Assembly: GCA_934487205.1 (NCBI GenBank)
Contig: CAKSRS010000070.1
Span: forward strand, 1 to 12,374
From: an uncultured Clostridia bacterium
GTDB taxonomy: Bacteria; Bacillota; Clostridia; UBA1381
Direction: 5' to 3'
DNA: 12,374 nucleotides
The translations under genes and the position numbers were made by a program. The notes under the pieces were generated by a model. It was not told where the DNA came from, made no database searches, and saw nothing but the letters and a program-made list of their open reading frames with translations. Below, one piece after another: positions 6,062 to 12,374 of this stretch (its first letter is position 1; each line of letters begins with the position of its first letter).

Positions 6062-8326
6062 TTACAGCTTATTTCTCTGAATTTTTCCGCTTATGGTCTT
6101 AGGCAGTTCTTCTTTAAATACCACAATTCTCGGATATTTATATGGAGCTGTTTTCTTTTTAACGTAATCCTGGATTTCCTTTTTGAGTTCTTCCGACGCG
6201 GTTTTATCCTTGGTCAGAACAATGCTTGCTTTAACAACTTGCCCTCTTACCTCGTCCGGCTCAGCCGAAACGCCGCACTCCAGAACATACGGAAGTTCCA
6301 TGATAACATTTTCAATTTCAAAAGGTCCGATACGGTATCCCGATGATTTGATAACGTCGTCGGTTCTGCCGACGTACCAGAAATATCCGTCCTCGTCGCG
6401 CCATGCGATATCGCCCGTGTGGTAAAGTCCGTCATGCATAACCTCTTTGGTTTTGTCCTCATTAAGATAGTACCCGGCAAATAATCCGCACGGTTTTCCG
6501 CCGTCCAATCTGATAACGATTTCGCCCGATTCACCTATATCGCAGCTTTCACCTTCGGTATTGACGATATCAATATCATATGTAGGAACTGGCTTGCCCA
6601 TTGAACCCGGTTTCGGCGTCATGCCGACAAGGTTTGCAACAGTAAGTGTTGTTTCCGTCTGACCGAAACCTTCCATAAGCGAAAGTCCCGTTGCTTTTTT
6701 GAATTGCTTAAATACTTCCGGATTAAGCGCCTCACCTGCAATTGTTGCATGTTTGATAGAGGACAAATCATACTTCGACAAATCCTCCTTTATCAGCATA
6801 CGGTACATTGTCGGCGGTGCACAGAATGTCGTGATATGATATTTCGCAAACATCGGAAGAATATCTGCCGCATGAAAACGGTCGAAATCGTAAACGAATA
6901 CGCCGCCTTCGCACATCCACTGACCGTATAGTTTACCCCAAAGCGCTTTGCCCCAGCCGGTATCGGCAATGGTGAAATGCAGACCGTCTCTCTCGGCACA
7001 ATGCCAGTATTTAGCCGTCACAAAATGACCGAGCGGATATTTATATGTATGCGCGGCAATTTTCGGATAACCCGTCGTGCCCGATGTGAAAAACATCAGC
7101 ATCAAATCGTCTCCGCACGGTGCGTCTGCCTCGCGGACAAACTTGCGGCTGAACAAGCCGTATTCTTTGTCGAAATTGTGCCAACCGTCACGCGTGCAAT
7201 GCGTTGCAATTTTTATTTTAAGCGTCGGCGATTCGCGCTCGGCAAGTTCAACCTGTTCGAGAATATACTCATCACCGGCACAGACAATAGCCTTCACGCC
7301 GGCAGCGTTAAATCTGTATGTGTAATCATGCTCTTTGAGCTGATTTGTAGCCGGGATTGCAATTGCGCCCAGCTTGTGCAGCGCAAGTATCGAGAACCAG
7401 AACTCATAGTTGCGTTTAAGAACCAACATTACGCGGTCGCCGCGCTCAATTCCGAGCGATTTAAAATAGTTCGCCGTCTGACTTGTGGCGTCTTTGATAT
7501 CCTTAAATGTAAACTTTGTTTCGGTTTTGTCGTCCGCAACATGCACCATTGCAAGTCTGTCGGGATATTTACGCGCGATTGCGTCTACAACGTCAAACGC
7601 AAAATTGAATTTATCTTCATTTTCAAATTTGATATCCTTAAGGAATCCGTGTTCGTCCTCTACAGGCTTTACAAACTTGTCAATCACAAGCTTTTCCGAC
7701 TGACGCGCAAGAACAATGCTCTTTGTCAATTCCGTTTCATCTGCGTTATCCTCACCCGATACGACAATCGCGCAGAATACGCACCTTTTACCGTTTATGG
7801 CAATCATGCCGTGCGGCGTCGAACTGTTATAAAAGATGCTGTCGCCCTCGTTCAGCGTTACCGTGTGTTCGCCGACCTGAACCTTAAGGCTGCCCTCCAG
7901 CACGATATCAAATTCCTGACCCTTATGCGTTGTGCAGTGGATAGGGTGATTTTGCTGCTGTTCTGAATATTCATATGTAACGTAATACGGCTCGGCAAGT
8001 TTGTTTTTGAACATTGGTGCAAGATTGGCAATTTCAATGCCTTCTTCCTTCGCCGTCCGATGCCCCTTGCCCTTTCTTGTCACATTATATGACGACAGGT
8101 TCGCACTTACGCCCTCCAGAATATCGTTGATTTCCAGATGAAACGCAATTGCACATTTGTGAATAAACGTGAACGGGAAATCTACCTTACCCGCCTCCAG
8201 TTGCTTGTACTCATCAACGCTGACCTCGGTTTTTTCCGCCATTTCCTGTACGGAAAATCCCATAATTTCGCGCATCTCCTTAATTCTTTCCGCAATTTCA
8301 AATAACTTTTCTTCGGCAGCTGCCAC
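6062..8326 (-). CDS. XRE-cupin-acyl-CoA synthetase fusion protein, copy 2
   Basis: This 754-residue protein is a close paralogue of the synthetase encoded at 3407-5698, with the same order: XRE helix-turn-helix (about residues 8-72), cupin (about 105-195), AMP-binding core with TSGTTGYPK, EGFGQTET, YHTGD and GYRIGPFEIE, and C-terminal lysine motif PKTISGK. All adenylation and thioesterification motifs are kept, so it should be active. The N-terminal domains differ more than the core. Just after the EGFGQ(T/S)ET motif it reads TLTVANLVGM where copy 1 reads SLVIGNLFGG; in this superfamily that stretch lines the acyl pocket, so the substrates may differ. The GTG at 8326 is chosen because GGAG lies 8 nt upstream; the GTG at 8335 overlaps that site. 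It has its own promoter and T-box and is followed at once by the next promoter, with no terminator between. Confidence 0.9.
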   Translation of the reverse strand: MAAAEEKLFEIAERIKEMREIMGFSVQEMAEKTEVSVDEYKQLEAGKVDFPFTFIHKCAIAFHLEINDILEGVSANLSSYNVTRKGKGHRTAKEEGIEIANLAPMFKNKLAEPYYVTYEYSEQQQNHPIHCTTHKGQEFDIVLEGSLKVQVGEHTVTLNEGDSIFYNSSTPHGMIAINGKRCVFCAIVVSGEDNADETELTKSIVLARQSEKLVIDKFVKPVEDEHGFLKDIKFENEDKFNFAFDVVDAIARKYPDRLAMVHVADDKTETKFTFKDIKDATSQTANYFKSLGIERGDRVMLVLKRNYEFWFSILALHKLGAIAIPATNQLKEHDYTYRFNAAGVKAIVCAGDEYILEQVELAERESPTLKIKIATHCTRDGWHNFDKEYGLFSRKFVREADAPCGDDLMLMFFTSGTTGYPKIAAHTYKYPLGHFVTAKYWHCAERDGLHFTIADTGWGKALWGKLYGQWMCEGGVFVYDFDRFHAADILPMFAKYHITTFCAPPTMYRMLIKEDLSKYDLSSIKHATIAGEALNPEVFKQFKKATGLSLMEGFGQTETTLTVANLVGMTPKPGSMGKPVPTYDIDIVNTEGESCDIGESGEIVIRLDGGKPCGLFAGYYLNEDKTKEVMHDGLYHTGDIAWRDEDGYFWYVGRTDDVIKSSGYRIGPFEIENVIMELPYVLECGVSAEPDEVRGQVVKASIVLTKDKTASEELKKEIQDYVKKKTAPYKYPRIVVFKEELPKTISGKIQRNKL

Positions 8327-8370
8327 AACAATCACTCCTTATTTTTATTTTGTGTACTTCGGCTTAAAAT

Positions 8371-8644
8371 AAAATAAACCCGTCTCAAAGAAATCCTTTG
8401 AGACGGGTTAATATACTTAATCCGCGGTACCACTCAAATTGCGTTACACAAATAACGCCGCTTCAGACTCCAACAAGCCCTATGCACTAACGTAGCCTAC
8501 ACGAAAGACATTACTGTAATTTTCACATCTTCAGCTCAGAAGGGATAAGCCATTGGAAACGCTTACTATTGGCTCGCAGCAACCGCCAACTCTCTCAAAG
8601 CTTACGTATCCGACCGTCTTCATCATAGCTTTTAAATATTCATT
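8371..8644 (-). promoter_or_regulatory. T-box riboswitch 2, predicted specifier AUC (Ile)
   Basis: This leader precedes synthetase copy 2 and has the same plan as T-box 1. The T-box GAGUGGUACCGCGG is at 8422-8435, preceded by a perfect GCGUUA/UAACGC hairpin (stem III). Stem I folds as AGC/GCU base, GA kink-turn, GAAG/CUUC, specifier loop, GGAUAC/GUUUCC (one mismatch), a GUAA bulge, GCUU/AAGC, a GAGAG bulge, and UUGGC/GCCAA with a loop ending UGCGA. By the same rule as in T-box 1 the specifier is AUC at 8544-8546, an isoleucine codon; the base after it is C, where a purine is more usual, so this is the weaker of the two assignments. The UGGU bulge fits the A73 of tRNA-Ile. The stretch between stem I and stem III is nearly identical to that of T-box 1, showing a duplicated module. 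Confidence 0.92.
8377..8409 (-). terminator. Conditional terminator of T-box 2
   Basis: A perfect 14-bp stem (8377-8390 against 8396-8409) with a 5-nt loop is followed in RNA sense by UAUUUU (8371-8376). The 5' arm contains CUCAAAG, which can instead pair with UUUGAG beside the T-box bulge to form the antiterminator. It is stronger than the equivalent hairpin of T-box 1, which has an interrupted stem. Confidence 0.93.
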
Positions 8645-8650
8645 TCCTTT

Positions 8651-8679
8651 ATACTAACATACTTTTTTTAATTTGTCAA
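8651..8679 (-). promoter_or_regulatory. Sigma-A-type promoter of T-box 2 and synthetase copy 2
   Basis: TTGACA (8674-8679) and TAGTAT (8651-8656) are separated by exactly 17 bp, directly upstream of the T-box fold, so transcription should start near 8644. The spacing and the perfect -35 match the promoter of T-box 1. The region upstream is A/T-rich, as in strong Firmicute promoters. Confidence 0.82.
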
Positions 8680-9117
8680 CACTTTTTTAAATTTTTTGTC
8701 GAATTTTTTTTAAAGCTGACGGACACCCGAAAAGGAATGTAAATCCGCCTGTTGCGTACCCGTCGGCATACGATGATATGCTCAAAATACATCTCCAATG
8801 CTTTTTCAATGGTTTGTTCTATAAGCTCTGAATCTCTTACACCGCTGAAATACTTTAAAAACTTTGTTATTTTAATGGATGTTATCGGCTTATGTTTTTT
8901 ATCTTCGCTTTCAAATATATCATCAAGCGAACCAAAATTTAAACTGTTGGTATTAAATGCTTTAACAATTTCATCTGCACCGGGTCCTTTAATTTTGCAA
9001 CGTGTTTGTTCAAGATAGTTTGCAACAACTGCCTGTGCATTTTCGTCAAGCGCTGCTAATTTTACGGCAGCATCAAGCGCTATCCTGTTAGAGCCTGTTG
9101 CCGTAATCAGAGCGTCA
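8676..9117 (-). pseudogene. Headless reading frame, possibly the C-terminal part of a ParB-like protein
   Basis: The minus strand is open for about 147 codons from the edge of the IS256 fragment (about 9117) to a TGA at 8676-8678, with no good start codon, so the N-terminus has been lost. The product includes RIALDAAVKLAALDENAQAV, which recalls the segment following the helix-turn-helix in ParB/Spo0J proteins, then a Lys/Asp-rich linker and an amphipathic tail ending near ALEMYFEH. The last ~35 codons (basic, then Lys/Asn-rich) look like read-through into non-coding DNA and run into the -35 box of the promoter at 8651-8679, so the real gene was probably cut there too. ParB kinship is a weak guess from one segment. 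No other frame here makes better sense. Confidence 0.35.
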
Positions 9118-9725
9118 GATACACTTCCACGTCAGAAGTGAAGGACAAATTATTAAAAAGAATGTATATATCACAATCGGAATCAATATGAAAGGGCAAC
9201 AGGAAGTCCTCGGAATGTGGGTTGGCGAAAATGAAAGTGCAAAGTTTTGGCTTTCGGTGTTAAACAGTATAAAAGCTCGCGGTGTCGGGGATTTACTGAT
9301 TGCCTGCATTGATGAACTGACCGGCTTTACAAACGCGATAGAAGCAGTAATCCTAAAACAGAGATACAGCAGTGCATAATCCATCAAATCCGCAATACAA
9401 CAAAGTTTGTATCATACAAGAATATTAAGGCTTTAATGGCTGATTTGAAGAGGGTTTATGCAGCGGTTGACGAACAAACGGCACTTTCGGAGCTTGATAG
9501 CTTTGATGAAAAATGGAACAGCAAATATCCTAAAATAGCTATTTCGTGGCGGGCAAATTGGGCAAATTTATCGACATATTTCAAGTATCCGGAGGCGGTC
9601 AGAACCTTGATTTACACAACAAATACGATAGAGGGATTTAACCGACAGCTTCGGAAGGTTACAAAAAATAAAAGCATATTTCCAACGGATGACAGTCTTT
9701 TGAAAATGCTTTATCTTGCAACTAT
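9118..9725 (+). pseudogene. IS256-family transposase, internal fragment with frameshift
   Basis: Reading on the plus strand from 9118, the sequence matches the middle and C-terminal part of IS256-family (Mutator-type, DDE) transposases: IHFHVRSEG, then LGMWVGENESAKFW, then LLIACIDELTGF, and after a shift to a second frame KTEIQQCIIHQIRNTTKFVS, the ALMADLKRVY helix, IYTTNTIEGFNRQLRKVTKNKS and FPTDDSLLKMLYLAT. The two frames join near 9350, where one base is missing (GTAAT before CCTAAA). The N-terminal half, including the first catalytic Asp, and the last ~30 residues are absent. IDELTGF carries Glu where Gly is usual after the second catalytic Asp. No terminal inverted repeats are visible. 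It is a dead remnant and cannot encode an active enzyme. Confidence 0.88.
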
Positions 9726-9780
9726 ATGATACTTGCACCATCCATGTTGTACTTGATAAACTATTCGTTTTATTGGCCAT
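9720..9780 (-). pseudogene. IS200/IS605-type TnpA, N-terminal remnant with frameshift
   Basis: From the ATG at 9780 the minus strand reads MANKTNSLSSTTWM and then, after one extra base, CKYHIV. This is the conserved start of IS200/IS605-family TnpA (usual form: SL.HT.WMCKYHIVF). Only about 20 codons remain before the reading runs into the IS256 fragment. GGTGAG upstream is a plausible old ribosome binding site, and the hairpin at 9788-9810 sits where IS200 elements carry an end hairpin. The HUH and catalytic Tyr motifs lie in the missing part. It is too short for certainty, but the spacing and order of the residues are characteristic. Confidence 0.6.
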
Positions 9781-9787
9781 TTTACTC

Positions 9788-9810
9788 ACCCGCAAAACGG
9801 GCGGTTTTTT
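9788..9810. other. Small hairpin with T run; possible IS200-type left-end hairpin or terminator
   Basis: CCCG(CAAAA)CGGG, with the overlapping alternative CCGC/GCGG, is followed by TTTTTT on the plus strand. IS200-type elements carry a hairpin just upstream of tnpA that also blocks read-in transcription, and this one lies 8 bases before the TnpA remnant's start codon. The stem is short, so its role is uncertain. Confidence 0.4.
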
Positions 9811-9853
9811 GTTTCGCACGCTTTGCGTACTCAACCGTCTAAAGACATTAATT

Positions 9854-9886
9854 AAAAAAAGACGGTGCACCGTTTTTTACGCCGTC
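9854..9886 (-). terminator. Terminator after the two-component operon
   Basis: In RNA sense GACGGCG pairs with CACCGUC (9886 down to 9861, one mismatch) and is followed by seven U (9854-9860). It lies 9 nt beyond the kinase stop codon. An inner ACGGTGCACCGT palindrome followed by T6 could serve plus-strand transcripts as well. Between it and the hairpin at 9788-9810 I see nothing. Confidence 0.75.
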
Positions 9887-9895
9887 CTTTGTCTT

Positions 9896-11563
9896 TCATT
9901 CCTGATTTCCGCGCCTGATAAAACTTACCGTTATGCTTGTTCCCTTGCCGAGCGTGCTTTCGAGCGAAATCTCCGCATGATGGAACATCGCACCGTGTTT
10001 CACTATCGACAGCCCCAGTCCCGTGCCGCCGACTTCCTTCGAATGGCTTTTATCCACGCGGTAAAAACGCTCAAAAACTCTGTCCTTATCCCCCGCGGGA
10101 ATACCTATGCCCGTATCGCGCACGGTAACATTGACCCTTTCATCGGTTGTGTTGATTATTATATCAACAGTTCCGCCTTCCTTATTATATTTTATCGCAT
10201 TATCGCAAAGATTATAAATCATTTCGTCAATAACCTTTGACGACCCGTCAATATTTGCAATGCCGCCCATTACATTAACCGTAACATTTTTCTTTTTTGC
10301 CTCCGGCGCAAGCCGTTTTGAGATGCTTTCCGCCGTTTCATAAATATCAACGCTCTCCGCGTCATACATAACGGCGTTTTCATCAAGTTCAGAAATTTTG
10401 ATAATATCGCTCACAAGCGTTACAAGGCGCTTTGCCTCATCATAAATAATCCCTGAAAATTCCTTTACCGTATCCTCCGGTGCGCCGCCCGCTTTCATAA
10501 TTTCCGCAAAACCGAGGATTGACGTCAGCGGCGTTTTCAGCTCATGCGATACATTCGACGTAAATTCACGCCGCAGCTGCTCTCTGTGCGCCCTCTCCGT
10601 CACGTCTATTATGACAATTACCGCGCCGATTACCCGTCCGCCGCCGTAAACGGGGTTCGCTATAATATTATAACATTTTCCGTCCGGCAAAAGGTCGCTT
10701 TCCGTGCGCCTGCCGTCAAGTGCGCCTTCGATTGTCTCGCGAAATTCCCTGCTCCTGTTCAGCGCATACACGTTCTCGGATTTTACATCATCTGTACCCA
10801 AAAGCGTAAGCGCCGCTTTATTGTAACTTAAAATATTCGCAAAATTATCCGTTACAATAAAGCCCTCGCTCATATTTTCGGTTATAAGGCGAAATTCTTC
10901 CTGCTTTTGTTTCGCCTCCTTCACCTGTCTGCCGATTGTTTTGTTCTGATTTGCTATCTTCTGCAAAAGCGGCGTCAATTCATCATAGGTATCATTATTC
11001 TCCGGATTATCCAAATCAAGATTATTTATCGGATTTATTATTGCCTTTGATACGCGGTTGGATAAAACCAGCGACAAAACGAGCGCAATAACCATTATCA
11101 CAATAAGCGGCTGAATAAGTCCCAGAATTATCAGCAATACCGAATTTTGCACCGTCGAGACGCGCAGAATATTTCCGTCATCAAGGCGCACGGCATAATA
11201 GAGCGTTTTCTCCGTCAATGTACTCGAATACCGCGCGCTGCTGCCGAAGCCGTTATTTTTTGCGTCAATAATTTCTTCGCGCCCCGCATGATTTTCAAGC
11301 GTTTTCACGTCGGCGTCAGTATCGGCGATGACTTCCCCGTCCGCCGACACAAGCGTTATCCTCGCGCTCTTATTTTTGAGTTTTTCCACATATGATGCAC
11401 CCTCCGCCGAAACCGCATAGGAAAGATAATCCGCCTCATTTTTAAGCTCGTTGAATATTCTGCCCTCAAAGTACGAAAACAGTATGCCGAAAACCATGAC
11501 AAAACTTATTAAAAGTACCAAAACCGATGTGAGGAAATTAAGTGTAAAAATCTTTTTATTCAT
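9896..11563 (-). CDS. PhoR-like sensor histidine kinase
   Basis: This 555-residue membrane kinase pairs with the response regulator upstream. It has a first membrane span (about residues 8-30), an extracytoplasmic sensor of about 105 residues, a second span (about 142-168), a HAMP-like linker, a PAS domain (about 225-325, with GFIVTD and DVTER), the HisKA phosphoacceptor H340 in SHELKTPLTSI, and an ATPase domain with NLCDN (451-455), DTGIGIP (483-489), FERFYRVD (497-504) and GGTGLGLS (512-519). All catalytic boxes are intact. The domain order is that of Firmicute PhoR/ResE/WalK-type kinases; the signal cannot be deduced. The ATG at 11563 has GGAGG 9 nt upstream and overlaps the regulator stop by 8 nt, so translation is coupled. 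A start at 11593 lacks a site. Confidence 0.93.
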   Translation of the reverse strand: MNKKIFTLNFLTSVLVLLISFVMVFGILFSYFEGRIFNELKNEADYLSYAVSAEGASYVEKLKNKSARITLVSADGEVIADTDADVKTLENHAGREEIIDAKNNGFGSSARYSSTLTEKTLYYAVRLDDGNILRVSTVQNSVLLIILGLIQPLIVIMVIALVLSLVLSNRVSKAIINPINNLDLDNPENNDTYDELTPLLQKIANQNKTIGRQVKEAKQKQEEFRLITENMSEGFIVTDNFANILSYNKAALTLLGTDDVKSENVYALNRSREFRETIEGALDGRRTESDLLPDGKCYNIIANPVYGGGRVIGAVIVIIDVTERAHREQLRREFTSNVSHELKTPLTSILGFAEIMKAGGAPEDTVKEFSGIIYDEAKRLVTLVSDIIKISELDENAVMYDAESVDIYETAESISKRLAPEAKKKNVTVNVMGGIANIDGSSKVIDEMIYNLCDNAIKYNKEGGTVDIIINTTDERVNVTVRDTGIGIPAGDKDRVFERFYRVDKSHSKEVGGTGLGLSIVKHGAMFHHAEISLESTLGKGTSITVSFIRRGNQE

Positions 11564-12227
11564 TATTATGTTCCTCCAGCTTATAGCCGACATTCTTCAC
11601 CGTTCGTATATAATAGCCCGCCGCGCCGAGCTTTACCCGCAGTTTTCGGATATGTACGTCCAGCGTTCGGGATTCATCATAAAACTCGCCCCAGATACGC
11701 GTGAGAAGTGTGCTGCGGCTCACAACGCTCCCCTTCGCCTCCAGCAGCGCAATCAGCAGCGAATATTCCTTAAATGACAAGTCGACTTCCTCGCCGCTGA
11801 CCTTTATTATATGCTTTTGAGGATTTACATACAGTTTTCCGACCTTGTATTCACTGGTTGTCTTTTCATATCTGCGCAAAACCGCATGCACTCGGCTTAT
11901 AAGTTCCGGTATGCCGAACGGTTTCGCAATGTAATCGTCCGCACCCGCGTCCAGCCCCGTTACCTTGTCAAACTCGCTGTCCTTCGCCGTAATCATTATC
12001 ACCGGAATATCCCCATATCGCCCGTCCGAGCGCAGTTTGGACAGGATACTGAGCCCGTCCTCCTCCGGCAGCATTATATCAAGCAGAACAAGTTTCGGAA
12101 TATTTTCCGCGCATCTCCGCCAAAATTCGCTCGGCAGTGAAAATCCCTCAACCTCATAGCCTTCCTTTGTCAGACTGTAACAAACCAATCTGCGGATATT
12201 TGCGTCGTCCTCTACAAAATATATCAT
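11556..12227 (-). CDS. OmpR/PhoB-family response regulator
   Basis: This 223-residue protein has a receiver domain (about residues 1-115) with the acidic pocket E6/D7/D8, phosphoacceptor D50 in LLDIMLP, T80 and K102 in KPF, followed by a winged-helix DNA-binding domain (about 125-218) with SFKEYSLL, SRSTLL and the recognition segment RTLDVHIRKLRVKLG. All switch residues are present, so it should be phosphorylated by the kinase encoded next. The ATG at 12227 follows a GGTGGAGG site at short spacing. Nothing in the window is an obvious target apart from its own promoter region, which holds a palindrome. A link to the T-box operon is not suggested by the sequence, because mobile-element debris and separate promoters lie between them. 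Confidence 0.94.
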   Translation of the reverse strand: MIYFVEDDANIRRLVCYSLTKEGYEVEGFSLPSEFWRRCAENIPKLVLLDIMLPEEDGLSILSKLRSDGRYGDIPVIMITAKDSEFDKVTGLDAGADDYIAKPFGIPELISRVHAVLRRYEKTTSEYKVGKLYVNPQKHIIKVSGEEVDLSFKEYSLLIALLEAKGSVVSRSTLLTRIWGEFYDESRTLDVHIRKLRVKLGAAGYYIRTVKNVGYKLEEHNNE

Positions 12228-12250
12228 ATTCCTCCACCTCTGTTATCTAT

Positions 12251-12256
12251 ATTATA
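12251..12256 (-). promoter_or_regulatory. Putative -10 element for the two-component operon
   Basis: A perfect TATAAT on the minus strand lies 23 nt upstream of the regulator ATG, implying a very short 5' leader. The -35 region is poor (TTTGGA at 16 bp spacing), as in promoters that need an activator; autoregulation would fit but is inferred. Confidence 0.5.
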
Positions 12257-12335
12257 TAGCCATGTGCAAAACTCCAAAGATATAGAGTTCATGCGCTTTT
12301 ACGGACATGGCAAATCCGTTTTGTCACTATAAGTT

Positions 12336-12348
12336 TACATTTAATGTA
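12336..12348. promoter_or_regulatory. 13-bp perfect palindrome, possible operator upstream of the regulator gene
   Basis: TACATT-A-AATGTA is a perfect inverted repeat about 80 bp upstream of the putative -10 element. Its size suits a dimeric DNA-binding protein. A second, weaker pair of arms (ACGGA/TCCGT, 12301-12319) lies between it and the promoter. No regulator can be assigned. Confidence 0.35.
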
Positions 12349-12374
12349 TAGAAAAACCACTCTGATTTGGTATA

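Noticed and set aside
6977..7966. Plus-strand open frame of 329 codons
   Set aside because: It lies antisense inside synthetase copy 2, which shows all family motifs. The translation is Cys/Phe/Arg-rich without recognisable domains, and there is no ribosome binding site.
9345..9360. Programmed frameshift in the IS256 transposase
   Set aside because: IS256-family transposases are made from one uninterrupted frame. There is no slippery heptamer, and both ends of the gene are missing, so this is ordinary decay.
9115..9387. Minus-strand open frame of 90 codons
   Set aside because: It is the reverse of the IS256 transposase fragment, whose plus-strand translation has clear family motifs.
1..12374. 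CRISPR array, tRNA or rRNA genes, prophage or defence system
   Set aside because: No regularly spaced repeats, no tRNA cloverleaf or rRNA-like stretch, and no phage or defence protein motifs were found. The leaders contain tRNA-binding structures but are not tRNA genes.

Overview
The window looks like chromosomal DNA of an anaerobic Gram-positive bacterium, most likely a gut or rumen Clostridia-type Firmicute. The grounds are T-box leaders, a four-subunit 2-oxoacid:ferredoxin oxidoreductase, strong GGAGG ribosome binding sites, sigma-A-type promoters and IS256/IS200-type remnants. The species cannot be named from the sequence. All intact genes lie on the minus strand, so transcription runs from right to left.

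Right end (about 9850-12374): a two-component operon. An OmpR/PhoB-family response regulator (11556-12227) overlaps a PhoR-like sensor kinase (9896-11563). A promoter and a 13-bp palindrome lie upstream and a terminator lies downstream.

Middle (about 8680-9810): a graveyard of decayed mobile DNA. It holds a frameshifted internal piece of an IS256-family transposase (+ strand), the first ~20 codons of an IS200/IS605-type TnpA (- strand), and a headless, ParB-like reading frame (- strand). None appears functional.

Left two thirds (1-8680): the main system. Two modules stand in tandem. Each has a consensus promoter, a T-box riboswitch and a gene for an unusual fusion protein: XRE-type DNA-binding domain, then cupin, then AMP-forming acyl-CoA synthetase. 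The second module continues as an operon: synthetase, a P-loop ATPase of unknown role, a 2x[4Fe-4S] ferredoxin subunit, and the alpha, beta and gamma subunits of a VOR/KOR-type 2-oxoacid:ferredoxin oxidoreductase, ending at a strong terminator at 24-54.

How it may work together (inference): a T-box turns genes on when a particular tRNA is uncharged, so this operon should make an amino acid rather than degrade one. Folding the leaders by hand against the Bacillus glyQS T-box puts GUA (Val) in the specifier position of the leader before the oxidoreductase operon and AUC (Ile) in the other. Both T-boxes carry a UGGU bulge, which fits the A73 discriminator of tRNA-Val and tRNA-Ile. The enzymes fit as well: a synthetase would activate a branched short-chain acid (isobutyrate, 2-methylbutyrate) to its CoA thioester, and the oxidoreductase, running reductively, would add CO2 to give the 2-oxoacid precursor of valine or isoleucine. 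This would be a tRNA-controlled salvage route for branched-chain amino acids. Substrates and specifiers are predicted, not shown.
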